This document shows, piece by piece, positions 1 through 7,686 of a DNA stretch of 64,000 bases. The stretch's first letter is position 1; each line of letters begins with the position of its first letter. The DNA is taken from assembly GCF_028993635.1 (NCBI RefSeq), contig NZ_CP118631.1:4030001-4094000 (forward strand), given 5' to 3'. This stretch comes from Mucilaginibacter sp. SJ (GTDB taxonomy: Bacteria; Bacteroidota; Bacteroidia; Sphingobacteriales; Sphingobacteriaceae). Under the pieces are notes generated by a model, which was not told the DNA's origin, did not search any database, and worked only from the letters and a program-made list of their open reading frames with translations. Made by a program: the position numbers and the translations under genes.

Positions 1-138
1 TAATGAAGTAATATCAACATACACAATGTCGCCCAGTTCACTTTGAGCAAATTCGGTGATGCCTACGGTAGCTACATTGCCTTCAACCTTAATCCACTCG
101 TGGTCTTTGGTGTATTTTAATTCAGCCGGAAAATTCAT
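1..138 (-). CDS. gcvH: Glycine cleavage system H protein, N-terminal part (truncated by window edge)
   Basis: The first 46 codons read MNFPAELKYTKDHEWIKVEG and continue to the window edge, matching the start of the H protein, which carries the lipoyl arm shuttling the aminomethyl group between the P, T and L proteins of the glycine cleavage complex in the cytoplasm. The KYTKDHEWI stretch and the following GITEFAQSELGDIVYVD are typical family landmarks. The lipoylated lysine lies beyond the visible part. ATG at 136-138 is preceded by a good Bacteroidota-type promoter (159-187). Confidence 0.93.
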   Translation of the reverse strand, partial: MNFPAELKYTKDHEWIKVEGNVATVGITEFAQSELGDIVYVDITSL

Positions 139-158
139 GTCGTTAAATTTTGTGTGCT

Positions 159-187
159 CAAAAATAGTAAAACTTTGGCTTTCGCAA
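159..187 (-). promoter_or_regulatory. Candidate Bacteroidota sigma promoter for gcvH
   Basis: Read on the minus strand, TTG (185-187) is followed after 18 bases by TATTTTTG (159-166), a full match to the TAnnTTTG -7 consensus of Bacteroidota housekeeping promoters. Transcription would start near 153, giving a leader of about 15 bases before the gcvH ATG at 138. Confidence 0.5.
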
Positions 188-261
188 TTATTGATATGTA
201 AATTATAAAATCATCATTTTCTATATGGCATAGTGATGATTTATCGGCGATAAATTTGCAA

Positions 262-1239
262 TTAAAACTTTCTTTCAGCAGATGCCATCCAATCCTCCAG
301 GGCCTTCCGTTGGTCTGCGTTGTTTTGCAGCCACTTTGCTCCCGCTGTTTTATCGGCGCTTAAGCCAATTAATTTAACCGCCGTTGAAAAGCTTTGAGAT
401 TGGGACAGTTTATAGAAAAAAGCTGCATAGTAATTCCAAAAGAAGGTTTGTCTGCCCGGCTTTTCACCAAGTTTGCCAACGGCCGTAAAAATGTTTTTCA
501 ACTGGGTTTCCAGCTGACCGCCAGAAACCGAAACGGCGGTGCTCAGGGTTTTATTGAGTAACAAGGTTTCCGGATCCGCTTTAGCTGCTTTCAGGTCGCC
601 GCCTTTTAGTAAACTTTGCAGGTTGGTATAGGCTTCATCTGCACGGGGCCCTTCCGGGTCGAGCAGCAGGAAGCTGCACAGGCCCATCAATGCTGGTACC
701 CTTTTGTTTTGGTGGAAAGTTACCAGTCCGTACAAGCGTTGGCTATTGGCATGTTTAGGATCAAGTTTAATAGCTTCAATGGCAGCCTGCTCGGCCTCGG
801 CATATTTTTGCGCGCGGAAATACGCTATCCCCAGGTTAAAATACAGCGGCTGATAACCGGGCTTTAATTTGATCCCCTCTTTATAAGCGTCGGTGGCCTG
901 TTGCGGCTGATGAGCGGTATCATAAATACTGCCCATTAATTCATAAGCAGGCCCGGTTAGGTCGCCGCCTGTTTTTATCACTTTGTTAAGATAAGGTACC
1001 GCTTCCGCACCCTTGCCCGATGCATTGAGGCTGAAGGCCAGCTGATAGTTGGCCTGCGCGTTATCTGGCTCGGCGGCAAGTGCCTCTTTATATTTTTCAA
1101 TAGCTGCCGAATAATTTTTTTCGCTGTTAAGCTTAATGCCCTCCTTAATAATACTATTAACATCCGTATTTTGAGCATGCGCCAACCCTGTGCTAAGCAC
1201 CAGAGCCATAATAAACAAGCATTTTTTCAACAAAATCAT
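262..1239 (-). CDS. Exported TPR-repeat protein
   Basis: 325 residues with a clear signal peptide (MILLKKCLFIMALVLSTGLA, cleavage near AHAQ). Residues about 30-180 form successive 34-residue tetratricopeptide repeats (YSAAIEKYKEALAAEPDNAQ, YAEAEQAAIEAIKLDPKHAN), a helical scaffold for protein-protein contacts, here most likely periplasmic. The C-terminal 140 residues are helical and not recognised. No enzyme motif is visible. It is divergent from the serine hydrolase gene at 1349, with about 110 bases between them. The precise partner is unknown. Confidence 0.85.
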   Translation of the reverse strand: MILLKKCLFIMALVLSTGLAHAQNTDVNSIIKEGIKLNSEKNYSAAIEKYKEALAAEPDNAQANYQLAFSLNASGKGAEAVPYLNKVIKTGGDLTGPAYELMGSIYDTAHQPQQATDAYKEGIKLKPGYQPLYFNLGIAYFRAQKYAEAEQAAIEAIKLDPKHANSQRLYGLVTFHQNKRVPALMGLCSFLLLDPEGPRADEAYTNLQSLLKGGDLKAAKADPETLLLNKTLSTAVSVSGGQLETQLKNIFTAVGKLGEKPGRQTFFWNYYAAFFYKLSQSQSFSTAVKLIGLSADKTAGAKWLQNNADQRKALEDWMASAERKF

Positions 1240-1348
1240 ACTTAAACATACTAATTGTGCTAACTAACAGAAAATTTTAAAACTTTAATCAATACCTGCT
1301 GTATAATTTCTAATTTTCGCATTCGTTTAGTGTGAGATAAATTGATTT

Positions 1349-2560
1349 ATGAGATTAGTGTACAAAAGCCTGGTAGTGTGTGCTGCCCCCCTGTTACTGT
1401 TAGCCTGTTCATCCAAAAATAAAAATAAAGACCAATCGCAGTCGCAGGTTGCCGCCAGGCCGCTTGATACCACGGCGTTGCTGGCCTACAATCCTAAAAA
1501 TGCTGATAAAAAGATAGATGCCGTAATGCAGGAGCTGCATCGTACCCGCGGTTTTAACGGTAATGTGCTGGTGGCAAAAAAAGGAAAAATAGTTTATGAA
1601 AAAGCCATTGGCTGGGCCGACTACCTGCATCGCGACAGCCTGAAAATCGGTTCGCAATTTGAGCTGGCTTCGGTAACTAAAACTATGACATCAACCGCCA
1701 TCCTCCTGCTGATGGAACGCGGCAAATTGAAGCTTGACGATGACGTTAAAAAGTTTTTTCCCGATTTTCCATACGATGGTGTAACTATTCGCTTGTTACT
1801 TACGCACCGCTCGGGTATGATGAATTATGTATATTTTATCGACGATATTTACCGGAAAAATCACCTGAACCAGCGCAAAGGGCTTACCAATGCTGAGGCT
1901 ATGAAAATGATTGCCGATTATAAGCCAACGCGCTTCAACGAGCCCAATAAGCGTTTCCTGTATAACAACTCCAACTTTATGGTGCTTGGTTCCATCATTG
2001 AAAAAGTGAGCGGAATGAGCTATGCCCAGTTTATGCAGGAGAATGTGTTTAAACCGGCCAGCATGGCGCATACGCATGTTTACTCGAAGGCCGTTTATGA
2101 TAAAATACCTGTTGATGTTGTGGGGCACGACCGCGGCCAGTGGCGTTATTCGGTAGTGCAAAACTTTTTGGACGGCCCTGTGGGTGATAAAGGCATTTAC
2201 AGCACAGTTGGTGACCTGTTCCTGTTTGATCGGGCCTTAAGAGCAGGATTATTGCTAAAACCGGCTACACTTGATTCGGCATACGTGCCGCGTAACCCGA
2301 TGGTGCACGGGCATTTCAGCTACGGTTACGGCTGGCGTACATTTACTGCACCGGGCGAGGAGGTGATTTATCATACCGGCTGGTGGCACGGGTTCAGGCA
2401 TATTTATCTGCGGGATATGAAACACGACATTACCATAGTATTGCTCACCAACCTGGCCAACGGCAGTTTATTAAAGCTCGATGACCTGTTTAAAGCGGCT
2501 GGCATGCCTATTGTACGTAAAAGTGCATACAATGGCAATGGTGATACCAGTGATGATTAA
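1349..2560 (+). CDS. Beta-lactamase-family serine hydrolase, lipoprotein
   Basis: 403 residues. A lipobox (LLAC, Cys20) ends the signal peptide, so the protein should be lipid-anchored outside the cytoplasm. The class C beta-lactamase/DD-peptidase fold is shown by S108-V-T-K111 (SxxK nucleophile motif), Y205-N-N (YxN) and a late HTG (YHTGWWHG) in the KTG position. Such proteins act as esterases, D-aminopeptidases or cell-wall peptidases; the substrate cannot be read from the sequence. Length fits the family. It stands alone between a divergent TPR gene and ybaB. Confidence 0.87.
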   Translation: MRLVYKSLVVCAAPLLLLACSSKNKNKDQSQSQVAARPLDTTALLAYNPKNADKKIDAVMQELHRTRGFNGNVLVAKKGKIVYEKAIGWADYLHRDSLKIGSQFELASVTKTMTSTAILLLMERGKLKLDDDVKKFFPDFPYDGVTIRLLLTHRSGMMNYVYFIDDIYRKNHLNQRKGLTNAEAMKMIADYKPTRFNEPNKRFLYNNSNFMVLGSIIEKVSGMSYAQFMQENVFKPASMAHTHVYSKAVYDKIPVDVVGHDRGQWRYSVVQNFLDGPVGDKGIYSTVGDLFLFDRALRAGLLLKPATLDSAYVPRNPMVHGHFSYGYGWRTFTAPGEEVIYHTGWWHGFRHIYLRDMKHDITIVLLTNLANGSLLKLDDLFKAAGMPIVRKSAYNGNGDTSDD

Positions 2561-2567
2561 TGGGGTT

Positions 2568-2646
2568 GGAGAATGGTTTATTGGGTTGATTAGGTGAATG
2601 GTTAAATTTGCAATTAATCAACCACTCACCCTATCAACCACTCACT
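2568..2646. repeat. Inverted word repeat (GGTTGATTAGGTGA type)
   Basis: The spacer between the serine hydrolase and the YbaB gene contains TGGGTTGATTAGGTGAATGG followed by the inverted form as two copies of ATCAACCACTCAC. A further copy of the word, GTGGTTGATTAGG, is at about 63729. It belongs to the class of intergenic inverted word repeats seen throughout this window. Confidence 0.6.
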
Positions 2647-2660
2647 AAAAACTAAACAAA

Positions 2661-2975
2661 ATGTTTGATAAATTAATGGAAGCCCAGCAAAAGGCTGGCG
2701 AAATGAAAAAACGTCTTGATGGCATCAGTGTATCGGGCTCGGCCGAGGGCGGCAAAATTGTTGTTAACGCTAACGCCAATAAAGTGATCCAATCAGTACA
2801 GATAGATCCTGATTTTTTAGCTGGTGCTGATAAAGAAGAACTGGAAGAACTGCTTGTAGTGGCTATAAATAAAGCGATTGAGCAAGCTGAAAATATTAAC
2901 CAGAGCGAAATGGCAGCCATGACCCAGAGTATGTTTGGCGGCTTGGGCGGCCTGGGCAATATGTTTGGTAAATAA
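2661..2975 (+). CDS. YbaB/EbfC-family nucleoid-associated protein
   Basis: 104 residues, the usual length of the family. It starts MFDKLMEAQQKAGEMKKRLD, a helix, followed by the beta-strand core (GKIVVNANANKVIQSVQIDP) and a C-terminal helix, ending in a flexible Gly/Met-rich tail (MFGGLGGLGNMFGK). Family members are small dimeric tweezer-like DNA-binding proteins. In many bacteria the gene is next to dnaX and recR; here it is alone. Assignment is firm at family level, while its role is known only by homology. Confidence 0.9.
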   Translation: MFDKLMEAQQKAGEMKKRLDGISVSGSAEGGKIVVNANANKVIQSVQIDPDFLAGADKEELEELLVVAINKAIEQAENINQSEMAAMTQSMFGGLGGLGNMFGK

Positions 2976-3010
2976 ACCCGATTCGCTTAAGTAGGTATTT
3001 AAAGATATTT

Positions 3011-3392
3011 AAGCGTCATTGCGAGTAACCATCAGGGAAGCCCTGAAAAAGGCCGTGATGATATGTGAAATATATTTTAGCGATGGTGAGCGGGGGCCGC
3101 GTTAGGGATTGCAGTGTAAAGCCCACAGCGAGCGTTAGGATTGTGGGCAGGAAAAGCGAGGACTTGTAACGGAAAGCCCGGGCCGCAGGCAACGCCCATG
3201 TTATAAAACTGATCGGAAAAATACACTTAATAATCAATAACTTACAATCACGTCATTATAAGGTACGCAGACAACCGACCGAAGGGAGCTCATCAATACC
3301 TATGGAAAAACAAATTATAGTTATTAATAATCCCCGATTAGCAGAGCCGATCTGTATAGTTTGTGATTGCTTCGTACCGCGCAATGACGCTT
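3011..3392. repeat. 382-bp element with 13-bp terminal inverted repeats
   Basis: AAGCGTCATTGCG at 3011-3023 is repeated perfectly in inverted orientation at 3380-3392. The interior has no convincing gene and holds a GCCCACA/TGTGGGC hairpin near 3120-3148. The right end also carries GATTGCTTCGTAC, the inverse of the GTACGAAGCAATC seen in the related element at 36717. It fills most of the 550-base gap between the YbaB gene and the MBL hydrolase gene. It resembles a non-autonomous mobile element or REP cluster; no transposase is inside. Confidence 0.6.
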
Positions 3393-3498
3393 TTCTTTCT
3401 ATATCGCTTTTTACATTTTAAGGGTTTCACAGCACTATCTGTTCAAACGCCTATCTGTAACTTTTCTGCCATTAAAGCAAATCGCTGGCATAAGTGTT

Positions 3499-3506
3499 TA
3501 CTTTTG
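3499..3506 (+). promoter_or_regulatory. Candidate -7 element of the MBL hydrolase gene
   Basis: TACTTTTG matches TAnnTTTG exactly and lies 23 bases upstream of the ATG at 3530. It lies inside the longer reading frame that opens with GTG at 3494, which argues for the shorter start. No clear -33 box was found. Confidence 0.4.
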
Positions 3507-3529
3507 ATCAGATCATAAAATTACATTCT

Positions 3530-4207
3530 ATGAAAACTACTTATTATGGCCAGTCGGCCCTTGAGATTGTAACTGGTGGAAAGAAACTGCTTTTCGATCC
3601 GTTTATAAGCCCTAACCCGCTGGCAAAGGATATTGACATTCACAGCTTAAAGCCCGATTATATCCTGGTATCGCACGGGCATGGCGATCATGTGGCCGAT
3701 TTGCTGGAAGTTGCAAAAAGCAGTGGCGCAAAAGTAATTTGTATTGCCGAAATTGCCGGATGGCTTGGTACTAAAGGCATTGAAAATGTACATGGCATGA
3801 ACATAGGGGGCGGTTTTAACTTTGAGTTTGGAAGGGTTAAAATGGTAAACGCGGTACATTCAAGCACCTTGCCTGATGGCTCACCAGGCGGTAATCCAGC
3901 CGGTTTTTTAATTTACGCCGAAAGAAAGGTTATTTATTTTGCAGGCGATACTGCCCTTACCTATGATATGAAACTACTGGCCGATGAAAATCTCGACTGG
4001 GCATTTCTGCCTATCGGCGATAATTACACTATGGGGGCAGATGATGCCATTAAAGCGTCGGCGTTCATCAATTGTAAAAACATCATCGGCATTCATTACG
4101 ACTCATTCCCAGTTATCAAAATTGATAAAGATGAAGTAACCGAGAAATTTATCAAAGCTGGTTTGAATTTGAAGTTGCCGGCTATTGGTGAAACTATAGA
4201 GTTGTAA
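3530..4207 (+). CDS. Metal-dependent hydrolase, MBL fold (UPF0173 type)
   Basis: 225 residues from ATG at 3530 (MKTTYYGQSALEI), the usual start and length of the UPF0173 family. The metallo-beta-lactamase metal motif HGHGDH is in LVSHGHGDHVADL, with further ligands in VNAVHSS and YFAGDTALTY and a late GIHYDSFP. These proteins are cytosolic, bind two metal ions and have largely unknown substrates. A GTG start at 3494 would add 12 residues unlike the family and would include the candidate promoter element, so I reject it. The gene ends in a repeat and a strong bidirectional terminator. Confidence 0.88.
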   Translation: MKTTYYGQSALEIVTGGKKLLFDPFISPNPLAKDIDIHSLKPDYILVSHGHGDHVADLLEVAKSSGAKVICIAEIAGWLGTKGIENVHGMNIGGGFNFEFGRVKMVNAVHSSTLPDGSPGGNPAGFLIYAERKVIYFAGDTALTYDMKLLADENLDWAFLPIGDNYTMGADDAIKASAFINCKNIIGIHYDSFPVIKIDKDEVTEKFIKAGLNLKLPAIGETIEL

Positions 4208-4219
4208 AAACACACCTAA

Positions 4220-4317
4220 CGGTCATCCCGAACTTGTTTCGGGAACCCATAAAGCAGAGCCGCATGGCAGGTCGTAAACTCAGCATGTGGGGTGCTGAAA
4301 CAAGTTCAGCATGATGA
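4220..4317. repeat. REP-like palindromic repeat (GTCATCCCGAACTTGTTTC)
   Basis: GTCATCCCGAACTTGTTTCG is followed about 55 bases later by an imperfect inverted arm, CTGAAACAAGTTCAGCATGA. This type of REP-like sequence is widely scattered in Bacteroidota genomes. It lies between converging genes, just before the terminator. Confidence 0.6.
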
Positions 4318-4318
4318 T

Positions 4319-4367
4319 TATCAAACAGCAAAAGGCTCGATAATACCGGGCCTTTTGCTGTTTGATA
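4319..4367. terminator. Bidirectional terminator, 18-bp perfect stem
   Basis: TATCAAACAGCAAAAGGC (4319-4336) pairs perfectly with 4350-4367 around a 13-base loop. It sits between the MBL hydrolase (+) and the Lys-rich protein (-). No long T run follows on either side, but the stem is strong and the convergent position fits. Confidence 0.65.
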
Positions 4368-4405
4368 CCAAACCGGACTTACACTTCCGGTTTCCGACTA
4401 AAGAC

Positions 4406-4591
4406 TTATTTCCTTTTCATCTTCATGGTGTCTTTTTTCATGGTGGTATCTTTTTTCATTTTCTTCGTTTTCTTCTTCTTGGTTGTATCAGTTTGCATAA
4501 TGCCTTTTGACGGGCGAACCATTGTACCATGAGCGAAAACGCTGCTGAAGGAGATCGCTGCTAAAGCGATCATACATAGTGCCTTTTTCAT
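4406..4591 (-). CDS. Small exported Lys/Met-rich protein
   Basis: 61 residues. The first 20 form a signal peptide (MKKALCMIALAAISFSSVFA). The mature part is about 40 residues, ending in tandem basic units (MKKDTTMKKDTMKMK) that resemble the MxKDx pentapeptide-repeat proteins seen in other genomes. The protein is strongly basic and probably disordered. Its function is unknown. It lies upstream of glgC on the same strand, 73 bases away, which need not imply a link. Confidence 0.6.
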   Translation of the reverse strand: MKKALCMIALAAISFSSVFAHGTMVRPSKGIMQTDTTKKKKTKKMKKDTTMKKDTMKMKRK

Positions 4592-4663
4592 AGTTGATTA
4601 TGTTTTAGATGGTTAGTTCTATCTATAACAAATTAACTATGGTTTGTTTTTTTTATTTTTTAA

Positions 4664-5926
4664 TTAAATAACTGTGCCGCTCGGTATTATAGCCCGTTTT
4701 TTTACTACAACAATACCGTCTTGTACAGTATGAGTGCCGTAATCACCATCTTCAAGCTTCTCGCCGCAGTTAATGGTTACATTATTACCGATGTAAGTAT
4801 TTTTATCAATAATGGCGTTTTGGATATGGCAATTATCGCCGATGCCCATAATTGGCGAACCGCTTTCTTTACATTCGGCAATTTCCTCAAGGGTTTGATA
4901 ATTGTCGCTGCCCATTACGTAACAGTTTTCGATAATGGTATTAACACCAATGCGGGTACGGATCCCTATTATAGAATGGGTGATCTGTTTGGCATTGATA
5001 ATACAACCGTCGGCAACGATAGATTTTTCCATCAGCGTGCCTGATATTTTTGAGGGCGGCAACATGCGCGCACGGGTGTAGATCGGGTTTTTATCAAAAA
5101 GGTTAAACTTGGGGATATTATCGGTTAAACCCAGATTGGCCTCAAAAAATGAAGGGATAGTACCAATATCTGTCCAGTAGCCTTCGTATTGATAACTGGC
5201 TACGCGATGGCCTTCAATTGATTGCGGGATGATTTCTTTACCAAAATCGGTACGTTCGTTACCTTCAAGCAATTCATATAGCAATTTTCGATTAAAGATG
5301 TAGATACCCATTGACGCCAGGTATACACGGCCTTCAGCTTCCATTTCCGGACTAACCTCTGACGCCCAGCTTTCGAAATTGCTTTTAGGCTTTTCGATAA
5401 ACGAGGTGATCATGTTGTTCTCGTCCGTTTTCAGGATTCCGAAGCCCGGAACATCGGCTGCATCAACCGGGATAGTAGCTATCGAAATTTCGGCATTGGT
5501 TTCGATATGATGGTTGATCATATCTTCAAAATCCATTTGGTACAGCTGATCGCCCGAAAGGATCAGTACATACTCAAACTCATGCACCGCCAAATGGTGT
5601 AAGCTTTGCCTTACAGCATCAGCCGTACCCTGGAACCAGGCCACGCTTGATGGTGTTTGCTCTGCCGCCAGGATGTCAACAAAAGCATCGCTAAAGCTGC
5701 TGAAATGGTACGTGTTTTTGATGTGCTTGTTTAACGAGGCCGAATTAAACTGCGTTAACACATAAATACGCGTAATACCCGAGTGCAAACAGTTTGAAAT
5801 GGGAATATCCACCAAACGATATTTACCCGCAATTGGAACTGCCGGCTTTGACCGCGTTGCGGTAAGCGGTGATAAACGGCTGCCCTGGCCGCCACCGAGC
5901 ACAATGGAGATTACTTTGGATGTCAT
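4664..5926 (-). CDS. glgC: Glucose-1-phosphate adenylyltransferase (ADP-glucose pyrophosphorylase)
   Basis: 420 residues, the usual length. It makes ADP-glucose from ATP and glucose-1-phosphate, the committed step of bacterial glycogen synthesis. The nucleotide-binding loop GGGQGSRLSPLT is near residues 11-22, followed by RSKPAVPIAGKYRLVDIPIS; the product-site FIEKP is in the middle and a left-handed beta-helix hexapeptide region forms the C terminus. Its ATG overlaps the glgA stop by 4 bases (ATGA), so the two are translationally coupled and supply substrate and polymerase in one unit. Confidence 0.96.
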   Translation of the reverse strand: MTSKVISIVLGGGQGSRLSPLTATRSKPAVPIAGKYRLVDIPISNCLHSGITRIYVLTQFNSASLNKHIKNTYHFSSFSDAFVDILAAEQTPSSVAWFQGTADAVRQSLHHLAVHEFEYVLILSGDQLYQMDFEDMINHHIETNAEISIATIPVDAADVPGFGILKTDENNMITSFIEKPKSNFESWASEVSPEMEAEGRVYLASMGIYIFNRKLLYELLEGNERTDFGKEIIPQSIEGHRVASYQYEGYWTDIGTIPSFFEANLGLTDNIPKFNLFDKNPIYTRARMLPPSKISGTLMEKSIVADGCIINAKQITHSIIGIRTRIGVNTIIENCYVMGSDNYQTLEEIAECKESGSPIMGIGDNCHIQNAIIDKNTYIGNNVTINCGEKLEDGDYGTHTVQDGIVVVKKRAIIPSGTVI

Positions 5927-7347
5927 AAAGTTAGTTTTAAGCTTTCGTATAGTTCAGTGTATTGTTGTGTTGAGCGAGCCCATGAAAAATCAAGTGTTAT
6001 CATTTGCTTGCGGAGCTGCTGCATTTTTGCGCTATCCTGATAAAGTTGTTTTGCCCTGAAAACCGAGTGGCAAATATCCTGCACGCTGGCCTGTACAAAG
6101 CGGATCCCGTAGCCCCCCTCATCGCCGAAATCAATAACAGAATCTTTCAATCCACCAGTGGTACGTACAATTGGCATGGTGCCGTAACGTAGCGCATACA
6201 GTTGGTTAAGGCCGCAAGGTTCCACGCGTGATGGCATCAGCAGGAAATCGGCCCCGGCATAAATCAAGTGTGCCAATGACTCGTCATAGCCAATAAATAC
6301 ATTACAATGCTCAGGATATTTATTTTTAAGCTGAAGCAGCGCCAATTCGTTTTCCTTATCGCCGGCGCCTAATATGATAAAGTTTACTTCGCCTTCGTTT
6401 TCGAGCAGGCTGCGTTCAATAGCGGCAGGCAGCAGATCTGCGCCTTTTTCAACAACGAGGCGACCGATAAAGGTGAATAACGGTTTTTCCGGATCGAGCT
6501 CAAAGCGGTTGCAAATAGCTTCTTTATTAGCCCTTTTGCCTTTAGCCAATGTTTTAGCCGAAAATTTGGTCGGGATCATTGGGTCGGTTTGCGGGTTCCA
6601 AACCTCGGTGTCGATGCCATTCATGATGCCATAACCTTTTGCCCGCTCAATATAAAACAGGTACTCCAAGCCGTTTGAGTTGTAGGTAAGTTCCTCCAGG
6701 TAAGTAGGTGATACCGTGGTATAACGCCAGCTGCATTTAACCGCGGCGGCAAGTGGATTGATACCGCCGGCCCAGTCAAGCAAACCTGTTTTGGTCAGGT
6801 CGATTTCTGGCAATAAGGATAGCCTGTCCCAGCCGAAAGCGCCGTGGTACTGGCCGTTGTGTATGGTAAATATGGTTGGCGTATTGGCCAGCCTTGTATA
6901 CAGTTTGGAATGATAAAGCAGGAATGGGACTAAACCGGCATGGTGGTCATGACAATGGATCAGATCGGGTGTTTGTTGCGAATAGCTGATCCAATCTAAA
7001 AATGCCAATTGAAAAGCCATGAACTGGTCGCGCTCATCAGGGTAACTGTAGATATTTTCCCTGTCGAGCAAGCCAGGAATTTTTACTAAATAAAGTTCAA
7101 AACCGAGTTTGTTTGTTTTCTCTTTCAATATCTCGAAGAAAAGTCGGCGATTACCGAGTAAGGTTGCAGCAGCAAACACAATTTCAAAGTCGTTTTCCTG
7201 GGTAAACTTACGATCGTAAAAAGGCATAACAACTGCAGCCTGCAAACCTGCAAGGTTCTGGTACTTAGGCAATGCGCCAACAACATCGGCAAGCCCGCCA
7301 ACTTTAGCAACGGGATAGCACTCGGCACTCAAATGGTATATTTTCAT
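5923..7347 (-). CDS. glgA: Glycogen synthase (ADP-glucose type, GT5)
   Basis: 474 residues. It transfers glucose from ADP-glucose to growing alpha-1,4-glucan. The donor-binding KVGGL is at residues 15-19, and the C-terminal GT-B motif PSRVEPCGLNQLYALRYGT carries the catalytic EPCG segment. It is first of a two-gene glgA-glgC unit with a 4-base overlap. With the polyphosphate-glucokinase-like gene and pentose-phosphate genes further on, the window holds several routes for glucose-phosphate. Confidence 0.96.
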   Translation of the reverse strand: MKIYHLSAECYPVAKVGGLADVVGALPKYQNLAGLQAAVVMPFYDRKFTQENDFEIVFAAATLLGNRRLFFEILKEKTNKLGFELYLVKIPGLLDRENIYSYPDERDQFMAFQLAFLDWISYSQQTPDLIHCHDHHAGLVPFLLYHSKLYTRLANTPTIFTIHNGQYHGAFGWDRLSLLPEIDLTKTGLLDWAGGINPLAAAVKCSWRYTTVSPTYLEELTYNSNGLEYLFYIERAKGYGIMNGIDTEVWNPQTDPMIPTKFSAKTLAKGKRANKEAICNRFELDPEKPLFTFIGRLVVEKGADLLPAAIERSLLENEGEVNFIILGAGDKENELALLQLKNKYPEHCNVFIGYDESLAHLIYAGADFLLMPSRVEPCGLNQLYALRYGTMPIVRTTGGLKDSVIDFGDEGGYGIRFVQASVQDICHSVFRAKQLYQDSAKMQQLRKQMITLDFSWARSTQQYTELYESLKLTL

Positions 7348-7686
7348 TCAGGTTTTATTGGCTCAATTTAAGCAAAGATTACCAAAAGAGAAACCCGCGG
7401 CAATTAATATAGTTTTGTAAAATTTAGATTAAAAGCACTGAGATTTTATTACCGTTAAGATGCTATAGTTGTAAAAATGATAGGGAAAAGGGCAGGATTG
7501 AGAATAGCGGGAAAATAGGAATCAAAGGCTGTTGCTAATGGATTAGCCGCAATAGTATCTAAATTATGCCAATTGCGAGCGAAGCGCGGCAATCGCACGG
7601 AGACATGGCCGCTTTAACTTGCGCTCGTTTGTAACCTACCGCAAGGATCAAATTTTTAGAAGCACCCCCTTTAGGGGGCCGGGGGG
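7348..7686. other. Gene-free spacer upstream of glgA and downstream of polA
   Basis: No coding sequence is supported here. At about 7569-7596 it contains GCGAGCGAAGCGCGGCAATC, resembling the ends of the CGTCATTGCGAG/GAAGCAATC elements at 3011 and 36717. A small CCCCCT/AGGGGG hairpin at 7665-7678 follows polA and could terminate it, but its T run is weak. Confidence 0.45.

Noticed and set aside
2645..2959. 104-codon frame antisense to the YbaB-type gene, Ser-rich
   Set aside because: Mirror of the clear YbaB-family coding sequence; composition is that of a shadow frame.
3016..3237. 73-codon minus-strand frame inside the 382-bp element
   Set aside because: No family resemblance and it covers the hairpin region; more likely non-coding.
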